A stretch of DNA of 44,000 nt from Chrysomallon squamiferum (GCA_012295275.1 CM022665.1:12344976-12388975); one strand, 5' to 3'; shown: positions 1-10,011, counted from the first letter of the stretch. Translations and numbers: made by a program. The notes: generated by a model not told the origin, from the sequence alone.

Positions 1-385
1 TTTTCTTTCTGCCTATCTGCCTCTCTCTTCCTCTCTTTTTCCTTCTTTCTTTTTTTTTCTGTTTCTATACCTTCCGCTATGCCTTTTTCCTTCTTCTTTC
101 CTCTCCTTTTTTCTCACTCAGTTATCCACATCTACTCTTAATTTGTAATTGTAGATCATTAAAGGAAGACAAAAGTGAACATGAACGATATATATTATCA
201 ACGAGTTGTGTTTCTTGGACCAAAATAAAGAACAGAAAATGGATTTAAGTACACGAAGAGTGGGGAAAAATATGATGTGCAGTAAAATTAACCTTCAGTT
301 AATTAAATTTGTCAGTGAAAATGAAAGATCTACCAAAAAATCTGCCATTAAATGTAAAATACTTATAAAGAAGTAAGATTTATTA
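1..385. other. no gene recognised; expected intron 10 of the ACCS-like gene
   Basis: Pyrimidine-rich sequence at 1-120, then AT-rich unique sequence. I looked on the minus strand for the family's next segment (DW-N..., then the GFF segment) and did not find it, so the next ACCS-like exon should be left of the window. Confidence 0.5.
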
Positions 386-950
386 CTGTCGGTAATTATT
401 TAAGAATTATCGGTAAATATGCAAGTCATACAAGATAGGTAAATAATCAAGATTTACCATGTCGGTAAATACGTAAGTCTTACAAAAGTCTATAAAACCT
501 GTCAGAGTTTGTTAATACGTAAGATTTACCAGAATCGGTAAATATGTGACTAAACCAGTGTTGGTAAGTGTGCAGAACTTACTGAATGTAAACGTCGGTA
601 AACGCGTGACTTACCTATGTCGGTAAACGCGTGACTTACCTATGTCGGTAAACGTGTGACTTACCTATGTCGGTAAACGGGTGACTTATATATGTCGGTA
701 AACGCGTGACTTATCTATGTCGGTAAACGCGTGACTTACCTATGTCGGTAAACGAGTGACTTACCTATGTCGGTAAACGTGTGACTTATCTATGTCGGTA
801 AACGTGTGATTTATCTATGTCGGTAAACGTGTGACTTATCTATGTTGGTAAACGTGTGACTTATCTATGTCGGTAAACGAGTGACTTACCTATGTCGGTA
901 AACGTGTGACTTATCTATGTCGGTAAACGTGTGACTTACCTATGTCGGTA
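386..950 (-). repeat. 25-bp minisatellite built from the exon 10/intron 10 splice junction
   Basis: Plus-strand CGGTA recurs every 25 bases from 596 to 946, giving 14 regular copies. On the gene strand the core is CGACATAG|GTAAGTCAC, so each unit repeats the last 12 exonic and first 13 intronic bases of exon 10. Gene-strand GT donors survive at 939 (authentic), 889, 764, 739, 664, 639 and 614. The other seven copies have lost the GT (GATAAG or TATAAG). Diverged copies with 21-26 base spacing extend to about 386. Confidence 0.93.
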
Positions 951-1081
951 ATAAGCTTTTCGAGTTTTTTCTGTATTAGGGGTGGTGTCAGATGATATAT
1001 AGCGACTTGCGTGGCGTACTCGATCAAGTGTTTATTCTTAGTGTGCAGGATGCCACACCGAAAACCAGATAATCCCAGATC
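940..1081 (-). CDS. ACCS-like coding exon 10, ends inside a splice-donor minisatellite
   Basis: 142 bases: 47 codons starting DLGLSGFRCGILHTKN and ending EKLITDI, plus one base. It has a TTTCAG acceptor. The donor ATAG|GTAAGT (GT at 939-938) is phase 1. R271 of SGFR is the conserved PLP-phosphate arginine. The last 12 exon bases are the exonic half of the 25-bp repeat that fills the following intron. If the donor is not used, the frame stops at 913-911. Confidence 0.94.
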
Positions 1082-2007
1082 CTGAAATAAAATTATCTTT
1101 ATATTTATATTTATGCAGTATATCTTTGGCAGTATGTAAAAAACTGTTCTGTTTGCTATCAGAAACCAATCTTTTTTAACAATAAAGTATTTTTTTAATA
1201 ACATAACAAGCTCATGAGGATGATTGGAGGTTGAGGTTTCTCGTTGTGACATTGTTTCGTACAACTTCTCTGAATATAAGAATGCTTAGGATGATTTACT
1301 CTATTATAGCTTTTAGTCAGTGCGAAATAACGTCACAATTTTTTTCTTTAGTAAAATACTTTTTTCGGGTGATCGTATTTTTAAAAGAAACTATCTAACA
1401 AACGTTAATAGACGCATGCATTTTTTGCCGAGTAATGTGAAAAAAAAGAAAAAAAGTGTTACTTTTAAAAACTAAAAAGCAGAATGAAAAAATAAATGAA
1501 AAGAAAAGAAAAAAAGAGGTTAAAACAATGAATAAAAAAAAAAAATAAATAAAGATAGAAATATGTGAGATAAGAAACCAAAATAATAAATAAATAAATA
1601 AATAAATAAATAAATATATATATATATGAACAACAAATGAGAAACAAACCTTGCTGAATCCCCATATAAAGTGGGTTCTCTGTGGATCAGGTAACGGTAG
1701 AGAGAGGACGCTGTGGAAAGTTGTGTTTTTATCAAACACGGACAGAGCATAAATCTCGTCCACAATAACGTGCAGCTTGTACCTGTAGATAGATACACAT
1801 GTGTGTGTATACATATATATATATATATATAAAAAATTTTTTTTTTTTTTTTTTTAAATTTATGAAATATAAATTATATAATTGTGTTCTAAATTAGGGA
1901 AACTGTTTTGATGTAAACTTTTGTAGTGTTGAAACAAGTTCCGGACAATGACGTACAGAGACTATGAATGAACGAATATGGTAACGATGTGTGTTTCTTT
2001 TTGCGTG

Positions 2008-2053
<46 letters not shown>

Positions 2054-2955
2054 GAGATTTTGGTATACTTCAATGTCAAAGTTCTTGTTTCGTCTTATTA
2101 AAGAATTTATATCAGGACGAAAATAATTGTTGTTCTTTATGAGTATATTACTAAATTTTACTACTACTACTACTACCACCACCGCCACTACTGTTACTAT
2201 TATTACTCCTACAACTACTATTATTACTACTACTATTACTATTATTATTACTACTACTATTATTATTATTATTGTTGTTGGTGTTATTGTTATTATTGTT
2301 GTTGTTGGTGGTGGTGGTGTTGTTGTATTTATCTTACTGTGAAGCAAACTGGAGAAAGCCTAGAAGATCATTTTTTGAGTACACGACTCCCAGTGGGTTT
2401 TGTGGATTTATCAGTAGCAAACCTTTCACCTTTTTATCCTGTCCAAAATAACATAACGTAACAGAATAACATAACATAACAATATAATGTAATATAACAT
2501 GGCATAACATAAATATGACACAACACTGGATAACAATATAACATAACAAAACATAATATAGACATAAGATGATATAGTACAATATTGTAATATAATACAA
2601 AACAATAATAATATTATTATACTACACTACACTAAACAACATTACATTACATTACATTATACTATGCTTCTATGCATATCAACAACATAATAAGTCAAAC
2701 AAATTAGTCATGAGCCCTCAACCCCGGATATTCACTTAGTGTGAGGCCTAGTGTGATAATAGATAATTAAACTGAAGAAGAAATATTTACACTGCCGAGA
2801 TGAGGTCGGTGACGATTTGTAAGGTTAAAGTTCGTCCGATTACATAAATAGAAATCCCCAGTGATCACGAGTTCGTGTAAAGTTCATTTGTTTAATTTTT
2901 TCTATTATCACTGGATTTTGTAATTTGAAAAATAATTATGCACCACGTAAGATAT

Positions 2956-3008
<53 letters not shown>

Positions 3009-3572
3009 AGAAAGAAAGCAATACTGATTACGCAGATCTAATCTGGATGCTCATCATTATGAGCTTTTCCAAAAGAAAAATATTTTATTTAATGCCACTC
3101 TCAACACATTTTGAGTCTTCGTTCATACATTATGGCGTTATTCATATGGTTAAGTATTATAAAGAAAAGCTGAAAGCGCTGGACAACCAGAAGCAGTGGT
3201 TGGAACGGAATATATCATAAAATGTACAAGACGGAGGATCGATTACAGCTCAGCAACAATATGCTGTCTTTTGAAAGAGACACGTTTACATTACTGATTA
3301 ATTTTAATATGTATTTAGTTGTAGATAGAAATATTTTTCTTCTGCAGAATTTAGAAAAAAAAAAATAATAATAATAATGAATATCTACCTCGCTTGTTGC
3401 TTTGTGAAACGCATTTTCCAGTTTAGAAACAGTCAGATGGAATGCTGTTCCGTTGAATCCCTGTGTGAAAAATAAAATAAAATAAAATGAAATAAAATGA
3501 AATAAAATAAATAAATAAATAAATAATATGTCAAAAATAATTAATTCTTTACATTATTGTTTATATTATTAC

Positions 3573-3653
<81 letters not shown>

Positions 3654-6063
3654 GATGATGATGATGATGATATTGGTAATGTTTTCAGTTTAATTGTTTC
3701 CTTGAATGTATTTTGTTGATTCTTATTTTATTTTATTTATTTATTTATTTATTTTTATTTATTTATTTTTATTTTATTTTATTTTTTTTTTTTTTTTTTT
3801 TTTTGTATTACATTTTGTTAATTTCAAAATTAATACCAGCGACTTTAATATTTAAATCATCTTTTATCACTGACTTTGAATTGACTTTACCTTACTGTAG
3901 AGAGGTACGTCGTAACATAAAATTCCTGCTCGTTCGCCGAAATCGTTTTTAATACGATAATAATAGGGACTGGGAACCAAGAAGTAATCTATAAGAAATT
4001 ATCAGTAACAGTAATTTTATCTCAGTAGAGTCTAAAATGCAAGTTTAGCAAACAATATTTGTTTGTGTAACGCCTATTTGATGAGACACCAATATTCAAC
4101 ATGTTTCTTTTTTTGCTCTTTTTTTAAAATGATTTTACTGTTAATATTACCATTATTGCAACTACTACTACTGCTAATCCATTGTTATTGTTGTTGACGC
4201 TAATACTATTACTACTACAACGACCACTACCACTACTATTACTACTGCTATTATTATCACTTCTACTACTATTACTTCTATTACCACTACTAGCATTGCC
4301 ATTATAGTAACTAGTTCAAATTCTTCTATTACTATTATTATTACAACAATTACTTCTACTACTACTGCTATTACTGCAACTACGACTGCCGCTGCTACAA
4401 TTACTTTTACTACTACTACTATACTACTATAACTAAAACAACTATTACTTCTACTATAATTACAATACTTACTTTTACTATTACTACTATACTACCTCAA
4501 CTACAACAACTATTACTACTACTATTATTATAACAATTACATTTACTACTACTACTATACTACCACTACTACTACTACAGCTACTACAATTACAGACTTA
4601 CCTCCTCTCTCTGCTAATGCGTATGCCAGAACTTCCAGTAATGCTGTTGTTCCACTCATCACCACTATCTTAGATAACAAAAACAAGATAAATAAATTAA
4701 TTAATTAATTAAAAAAACTAATTAAATTAAATTAAATTGAATTAAATTTAAATTTAAAGATATAAATATATGTATATCTAAAGTAAGTATGCATGCATAT
4801 ATATATATATGTATTTATATACGTAAGTACGTTCGTTCTTACGTCTGTTTTTGTTTCTGTGTGTATCTATTGTATAAATTAAAAACAAAATTTATACGTC
4901 AAAACTGAGAAAGATGAATGATGAAATATTTGACATGTATTGCATCATATGGCTGTACGAGAACATGCACCTCTTCTGTATCAATGTCATTCACTGGACT
5001 GAGCATTTCCTTAAGAAATAATTTCAGTTTGTCCCTGAAACTGATAAATAAAAACTAAATAAACAAATAAATAAATAAAATTATAAATGGCGCTGGTACA
5101 GTGCTGTAGCGAGTTCAGTGACTGTACCTTTTTGCGATATGGTTACGATACGGTAACTAATTCTTCATACACATAATACAGTGAAACCTCTATAAACCGA
5201 AAACTCACTAAATCGGCATTCCCCTAAAACCTGCTCTCCCGTCATTTTTTTCAACTACTAAAATGTAAACCTTAGTATATACTTTATGCTTCCAAACAGG
5301 GACTGTTCAGTTTTGAGAAGTTTGTCTGTTTTACTATTAGAAATTTGGGTTTTAGTTATTTTAAAACTGACTATGGCAAAGAGAGTGTTAATATGTTCGA
5401 CTCTGACGTTATTGGTACAAGAATGTACAAAATCAAAGTCTCATTAATAATATAATATTAAACTTTACCTTGTAAGACCTTTCAAGTTGGGATAGTATAA
5501 CTGTTCGGGGTCTTCCTTCTCGAGTTTTAGTGAATTTAGCTGAAATAAGAGAATATTTTACATCACAGACTGAGAATCCTTTACTCGCGAAATGCCTGGC
5601 ACCGGAAGAGTTTCGGATTTCGGAATATTTCGGATTTTGCAATATAAGGAGATAACTTGAGAATATGAATTTCATTTATTTTTCATATACAGCTTATACA
5701 AATACTCTGTAGAATTTTTTATATAACAATTTTTTAAATCATTTTGTGCATAGTTCCGGATTTCAGAATTTCAGATAAGGGATCCTCATACTATATTTCT
5801 TTTTGGATTTCTCGCGGATGTTTGTCCATAAAATGAATTGTTACTCATTTTAAAAATGTATGCATGTAAAAATAATAATTAATTACTAAACATATACGTT
5901 TGCAGTTGTATGTATATTTGTGTGTATATGAGTGTGTATGTGTGTGTCTGTTTATGCATATATGTGTGTGTTTGCGTATGAGTGCATATACACTGCATAT
6001 ATATGTGTGTGTTTATATATCTGTGTATATATATATGTGTGTATGTTTGTGTGTGTGTTTGTA

Positions 6064-6155
<92 letters not shown>

Positions 6156-6718
6156 TGTGTATGTGGGTGTGTGTTCACAAATTTACCTTTTCAAACAACA
6201 TTTCCTCACATACTTTATTTTCAGCCGTTCCAAAATCAATGATTCCCTGCGCATTAATAAATTAATTAATTTTAAAAATATGTAGATTATTAATACATTT
6301 TAAGGGATACTGTCGAATGGAATTTTAATCAGCATATCAGACAAAGCTATTCACTTTATTTTGACGACGTCTAAAAAAGTTACATTAAACAACCCAGTAC
6401 TGCATTCAACCAAAAACGTTTAAAAAATAATACTGTACTGTTACCGAAATTCTGGACTTTTGTTAGTGTCCTGATTCTGTTTAGGTTTTATTAGAACCCG
6501 ATTTCTTTTCTACATACTTTCCAAACTTATATACGCAGTCTACTCTGGTAGTGCTGTATCTTTCAGAAATAAAATTATGACTATTGCTGGCTTACATTTG
6601 GATTCTTTACTTCATGGTACTGGTTGTTGTGTACTTTTTGTCCATATTTGACGAGAACACTTGGAATAGAAAGAACTTCTTGACATCTCTTTGACACTGT
6701 CTCCGTACAGCCTTCCAT
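940..6718 (-). CDS. ACCS: ACCS-like PLP-dependent aminotransferase gene, ten coding exons, 3' end off the window
   Basis: Fold-type I aminotransferase (class I/II), closest to animal 1-aminocyclopropane-1-carboxylate synthase-like proteins. Ten exons join in frame: 6596-6718, 6187-6246, 5469-5539, 4971-5034, 4602-4668, 3891-3988, 3389-3460, 2338-2438, 1650-1782, 940-1081. Intron phases are 0,0,2,0,1,0,0,2,0,1, all GT-AG. The joined product has 310 complete codons. Visible motifs: YHEVKNPN-GIIDFGTAENK near the N-terminus, SGTTALLEVLA (111-121), PSPYYYRI (134-141), NPQNPLG (196-202), DEIYA (227-231), and FSK-DLGLSGFR with the predicted Schiff-base lysine K263 and R271. The family usually continues about 110-150 residues, including a C-terminal carboxylate-binding arginine, beyond position 1. 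Animal ACCS proteins are not established ACC synthases, so the substrate is unknown. The protein is probably cytosolic, since no signal peptide is visible. The symbol is by family resemblance only. Confidence 0.92.
1585..1630. repeat. (AAAT)n and (TA)n microsatellite in ACCS-like intron 9
   Basis: A run of AAAT units passes into a TA run, ending about 20 bases past the exon 9 donor on the gene strand. Confidence 0.9.
1650..1782 (-). CDS. ACCS-like coding exon 9 with DEIYA and the catalytic lysine
   Basis: 133 bases: one base completes Gln219, then 44 codons. It starts YKLHVIVDEIYALSVF, includes LPDPQRTHFIWGFSK, and ends exactly on K263, the predicted PLP Schiff-base lysine. Asp227 (pairs with the pyridine nitrogen) and Tyr230 are present. 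It has a CTACAG acceptor and a weak AAG|GTTTGT donor, phase 0. Confidence 0.95.
2010..2052. repeat. (TG)n microsatellite in ACCS-like intron 8
   Basis: About 21 uninterrupted TG dinucleotides (CA on the gene strand). Confidence 0.95.
2160..2332. repeat. imperfect TAC/TAT/GTT triplet repeat in ACCS-like intron 8
   Basis: Triplets of the TAC, TAT, ACC and GTT types run up to about six bases from the exon 8 donor. The apparent poly-Thr/poly-Val open frames here are translations of this repeat. Confidence 0.9.
2338..2438 (-). CDS. ACCS-like coding exon 8 with NPxNPxG motif
   Basis: 101 bases: 33 codons plus two bases of Gln219. It begins DKKVKGLLLINPQNPLGVVY. The asparagine of NPLG is the residue expected to contact the PLP ring oxygen. 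The acceptor TTTTGGACAG has a poor pyrimidine tract because a TTATG-type pentamer repeat lies just upstream. The donor CACA|GTAAGA is phase 2. Confidence 0.95.
2450..2660. repeat. ATAAC-type pentamer-rich tract in ACCS-like intron 7
   Basis: Irregular repeats of CATAA and TAACA, with ATTAC at the far end. They replace the usual pyrimidine tract before exon 8. Confidence 0.8.
2958..3006. repeat. 49-base poly-T tract (poly-A on the gene strand)
   Basis: Uninterrupted T run inside ACCS-like intron 7. It ends TTTGCAG on the plus strand, but the plus-strand sequence after it has no recognisable protein. Confidence 0.95.
3389..3460 (-). CDS. ACCS-like coding exon 7
   Basis: 72 bases, 24 codons, containing TAFHLTVSKLENAFHKATSE. 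It has a TTTCACACAG acceptor and a GAG|GTAGAT donor, phase 0 on both sides. It matches the family's 'PFQLTVEKLE' helix before the NPxNPxG strand. Confidence 0.91.
3573..3804. repeat. (TTC)n-(TTA)n-(TGA)n compound triplet and ATTT/poly-T tract
   Basis: TTC triplets to about 3617, TTA triplets to about 3652, then TGA triplets to 3669. After a short unique piece, an ATTT and poly-T tract follows (3720-3804). All lie in ACCS-like intron 6. Confidence 0.92.
3891..3988 (-). CDS. ACCS-like coding exon 6
   Basis: 98 bases: two bases complete Asp129, then 32 codons starting YFLVPSPYYYRIKNDF and ending DVPLYSK. It has a TTATAG acceptor and an AAG|GTAAAG donor, phase 0 out. It contains the P-x-P-YY motif; in fold-type I aminotransferases the aromatic residue here stacks on the PLP ring. 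Confidence 0.93.
4140..4590. repeat. degenerate TAC/ACT triplet-rich region
   Basis: About 450 bases of imperfect TAC, ATT, ACA and ACC triplets fill most of ACCS-like intron 5, ending about 12 bases from the exon 5 donor. Confidence 0.88.
4602..4668 (-). CDS. ACCS-like coding exon 5
   Basis: 67 bases: 22 codons starting IVVMSGTTALLEVLA and ending ALAERG, plus the first base of Asp129. The acceptor is ATCTAAG and the donor GAG|GTAAGT is strong, phase 1 out. This is the family's 'VVLNGCSSVFSALA' region, which helps hold the PLP phosphate. Confidence 0.92.
4971..5034 (-). CDS. ACCS-like coding exon 4
   Basis: 64 bases: one base completes Arg85, then 21 codons (DKLKLFLKEMLSPVNDIDTEE). The acceptor is TTTCAG. 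The donor GAG|GTGCAT is a weak match to the consensus but is the only one that joins exon 5 in phase. It corresponds to the family's 'LREEVARFL' helix. Confidence 0.87.
5469..5539 (-). CDS. ACCS-like coding exon 3
   Basis: 71 bases, starting LNSLKLEKEDPEQLYYPNL and ending in GLT plus two bases of an arginine codon. It has a TTTCAG acceptor and an AAG|GTAAAG donor, phase 0 in and phase 2 out. It occupies the place of the family's 'YPDWRG' segment before the helix that leads to the PLP-phosphate region. Confidence 0.88.
6069..6153. repeat. (GA)n microsatellite in ACCS-like intron 2
   Basis: 85 bases of uninterrupted GA, flanked by TG-rich sequence on both sides. On the gene strand this is CA-rich then CU-rich sequence beginning 34 bases after the exon 2 donor. 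Confidence 0.95.
6187..6246 (-). CDS. ACCS-like coding exon 2
   Basis: 60 bases, 20 codons, reading GIIDFGTAENKVCEEMLFEK. It has a GCGCAG acceptor and an AAG|GTAAAT donor, phase 0 at both ends. It corresponds to the GIINLGTSENKLC segment that opens the conserved domain of ACC synthases and ACCS proteins. The donor is only 34 bases from a long (GA)n array. Confidence 0.93.
6596..6718 (-). CDS. ACCS-like coding exon 1, contains the start codon
   Basis: 41 codons, starting MEGCTETVSK and ending YHEVKNPN. The ATG (6718-6716) lies in an ACGATGG context, six bases after a TTTCAG acceptor (exonic from 6724), so the transcript probably has at least one upstream noncoding exon. The open frame upstream is only leucine-coding triplet repeat. 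The donor AAT|GTAAGC is phase 0. The tail matches the KNP(N/S)GII segment of ACCS proteins across the next junction. Confidence 0.88.
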
Positions 6719-6728
6719 CGTGAACTGA

Positions 6729-6729
6729 A

Positions 6730-6762
<33 letters not shown>

Positions 6763-6804
6763 ACAACAACAACAACAACAGCAATAATAATAATAACCAC
6801 AACA

Positions 6805-6846
<42 letters not shown>
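6729..6846. repeat. (ATA)n/(ACA)n triplet repeat before ACCS-like exon 1
   Basis: ATA and ACA triplets on the plus strand (TAT/TGT on the gene strand) run up to the TTTCAG acceptor of exon 1 and form its pyrimidine-rich side. Confidence 0.92.
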
Positions 6847-6849
<3 letters not shown>

Positions 6850-7219
6850 TCTTTAATAAATAACTAAACTGATAAAATAACCGTTTTACCCCGTTATAGC
6901 TCATTAAAAGATATCAGAAATGACTTACAAAGCGTCACACGTACTATATAGATATATCTATATATATATATATATAGCGCTAGACAACTAGAGCAATAAC
7001 ATTGTGAGACGTGGGCTACGTGCGTCCGTTCAATGAACTACGTTGTGTCCGTAAATTAGGTGAGACGATGGCTCTCTTATTTCAGTTATTTTTCAAGTAA
7101 TAACAAACAGCGCAAATGAAAATAGGGCGATCTTGGCGTAAACCGTTGCTCTTTTAAAGTGCAAAGAACTCCATAGGTGACTGTTGTTGTTCTTTCTGCG
7201 ATTTATGTGACATTATTAT

Positions 7220-7735
7220 CTTTGGTATTCTTCTTCTTGTTGTTGTTGTTATGTTCTGTGCGTTGTTATCTTGCGATTATAATTTGCGTCATTGTTTGTT
7301 TGCTGTTATTATTCAGTTTATTGTTGTTGTTATTGTTATCATTATTAATATTACTGTTATTATTATTGTTATTATTGTTGTTGTTGTTATTGTCATTATT
7401 ATTGTTATTATTATTAATGTTATTATTATTATTGTTATTATTATTAATGTTATTATTATTATTATTGTTATTATTAATGTTATTATTATTATTATTGTTA
7501 TTATTATTATTACGATTATTAATGTTATTATTAGTATTATCATTTGTAGTAGTAGTAGTAGTGGTAGCAGCAGCAGTTATAGTAGTAGTAATAATAATAG
7601 TAGTAATAGTACCAATAGTAGCAGTAGTAGTAGTACTAGTAGAAATATAGTCCTGGTCGTTGTAGTAGTAATAATAGGACGTTGTCGTAATCGATGTGCT
7701 AAGCGTAGGTTTACGATTATAGGATTATAGTATCA
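7220..7735. repeat. ATT/GTT then AGT triplet-rich block
   Basis: Imperfect ATT and GTT triplets, switching near 7545 to AGT and AGC triplets. Hydrophobic open frames on both strands are products of the triplet repeat, not genes. Confidence 0.9.
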
Positions 7736-7764
7736 TTATTATTAGTAGTTTGGTGGTTATCATT

Positions 7765-7935
7765 ATTTGTTTATTTTATTTTATTTTATTTTATTTTATT
7801 TTATATTATTTATTTATTTACTACTACTACTACTACTACTACTACTGCTGCTGCTACTATTAATACTAATACTAATACTACTTCTACTACTACTACTACT
7901 ACTATTATTATTAGATTTATTTTTACTTCTACTAG
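7765..7935. repeat. ATTTT pentamer and TAC/TGC triplet repeats
   Basis: TTTTA pentamers (about 7773-7803) are followed by TAC, TGC and TAA-type triplets. Confidence 0.88.
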
Positions 7936-8235
7936 GATGACAGTATCTATAGACAGACACACAGACAGACAGACAGAGCCAGCAAGTCTATGCCCATTAC
8001 TCATACGTGCCAATAGTCATATACCCAGTAGTGATACAGTCAGAGAGGCAGTCAGGCGGAACACTGGGCTGTGCACACCTGTGCTTAACTAGAAGTGCTC
8101 CAGAGCACAACAGCTTGGTGGACTGTGTTAGTAAATTACTAATGAAAAACATGTTTTGATCACTGTGTGCATACATTAAATACACAGATGTTCAAAGCGT
8201 ATCGAAGGAATGCATCCGAAAATGTCAGAGAAAAC

Positions 8236-8313
8236 AGAAAAGAAAGAAAGAAAGAAAAGAAAGAAAAGAAAGAAACGAAGGAAGGAAGGAAGAAAGAAAG
8301 AAAGAAAAAAAAA
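8236..8313. repeat. GAAA/GGAA purine tetranucleotide tract
   Basis: Purine-only run of GAAA, GAAG and GGAA units. Confidence 0.9.
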
Positions 8314-9254
8314 GCCAGCTTAAAAATAAACTTCGTAATAAAACTGAACTGAGGGTGAGACACGGGAAGGGAAACATTTAGTCTCTGTAGATGAAATGAA
8401 AGCAGCAAAAACAAAAGAAGGAAAAGTTAATAATTTAAACCCTTACCTATATCAGATCCGGCCCTCGAATGTATTAGACAAAGACCTATCTGAACAAGCC
8501 GTACTAGATTTTAACACAGGTTACTTAATTAATATACTGATGACGATATGCTATTGTTGACGTCATAACGCCGTTAATTTGCATTTCACGATGAAAATAA
8601 CAATAACAATCCACTAACTGTTAATGAAGGTATTTTCTGTATTTATCTGTTAATTTTTATTTATTTATTTATTTATTTATTTATATATTTATATATTTAT
8701 TATTGTCTTTAGTGTGTTTTATTTATGTTTCTAATTTTTTATTATTACGACTGTTTGTGAGTTTGTGTGTGTCTAATATTGTTTTTCCTTCTTTTTCTTT
8801 TGATTTCATTTTAATGTTCATTTTTCTTATTTATTTATATATGTATTTATTATTCTTTTTGTTGTTCTTCTTCTTTTTTAAACGTTTCTAAAAGTTAATA
8901 ATAAGTTTGTAGAGTAGACAGTTTTTTATTGAACAAAAGTTCAGTTGGTACTGAATTACGAAGAAAAATTAACTACTCAACACTGAAGGATGTATAGTGT
9001 TTATATCTAATGATTAATATTTATTAATATTTTACTCTGTGCGTGTACGTACATGTGTGTTTGTGTGTATATCTGTATTGTTTTTGTGTAGGTGTATGGA
9101 CTTACATTATGAATGTTTGTGTTTATTTTAAGGAGCATTAACAGACGTTAATAAAACTGTGTTGGGTATTTTAGAATTATCGCCCTTAATACATTTATCT
9201 TTCCTATTGCAAACCTGATAATACTGTGTTAACTAAAAATTCGACGTGAAAAAC

Positions 9255-9294
9255 AAAATACTACTACTACTACTACTACTACTACTACCACTGC

Positions 9295-9332
<38 letters not shown>

Positions 9333-9370
9333 GTAATAATAACAACAACAACAACAACAACAACAACAGA
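9255..9370. repeat. (TAC)n-(ATA)n-(ACA)n compound triplet repeat
   Basis: Three successive triplet motifs in one block with few interruptions. Confidence 0.92.
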
Positions 9371-9683
9371 ATCAGTTAGTAAGAAAAACAATATAGAACA
9401 GTTCAGTAATAAACTTGAGTTAACAGTATTTAGGAAACAGCTGTGTCTAGCGAGATTTTATTAACTTCAGTCCAGACGGATATCAAACTGACATGCGTCC
9501 CAAATTAAAGAAATGTTCCAACTGGAAAATATTATGAAAAACAAAATGTCAGATACACGTGGTGCAGACAGATGACTTTCTGCTAAGTATCACGTTAAAA
9601 CTTCCCTCATTACTCGAGTAACTGGAATCTAGCCCAAATAACATGTTCTTCGCGTCAACACAAGCATATTGTGTATGTGATGG

Positions 9684-9687
<4 letters not shown>

Positions 9688-9760
<73 letters not shown>
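9688..9760. repeat. (CT)n microsatellite
   Basis: 73 bases of uninterrupted CT. Confidence 0.95.
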
Positions 9761-9764
<4 letters not shown>

Positions 9765-10011
9765 GAATTATATACTTTTTTTAACACTAAATAAAGTGAA
9801 ATGTGATAAGATACTGAAATATTATGTAATTACATCAGTGTGTCTAGAGAACACACAGAGCATTTCTCCATTAGTGTGGTACAAAAGGGTCTTTTCATTT
9901 GCTAACCATGGGCTTAGACAACACAGCAAATACCACAGCCTTTTATAAATCAATGGTGAGACACAAGTTAATATCAAACTGTTGATTTTTTGTGTTTTTT
10001 TGAAGGTGTTT

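Noticed and set aside
596-950. CRISPR-like regular repeat
   Set aside because: The unit is contiguous with no unique spacers, and the setting is an intron-bearing animal gene.
3005-3220. Plus-strand 71-codon frame after a poly-T and GCAG acceptor-like end
   Set aside because: Lies inside intron 7 of the minus-strand gene, and the protein is unrecognisable; the poly-T is more simply a microsatellite.
7177-7730. Overlapping hydrophobic poly-Leu/poly-Ile frames that look like membrane proteins
   Set aside because: They arise from ATT/GTT triplets in all frames on both strands.
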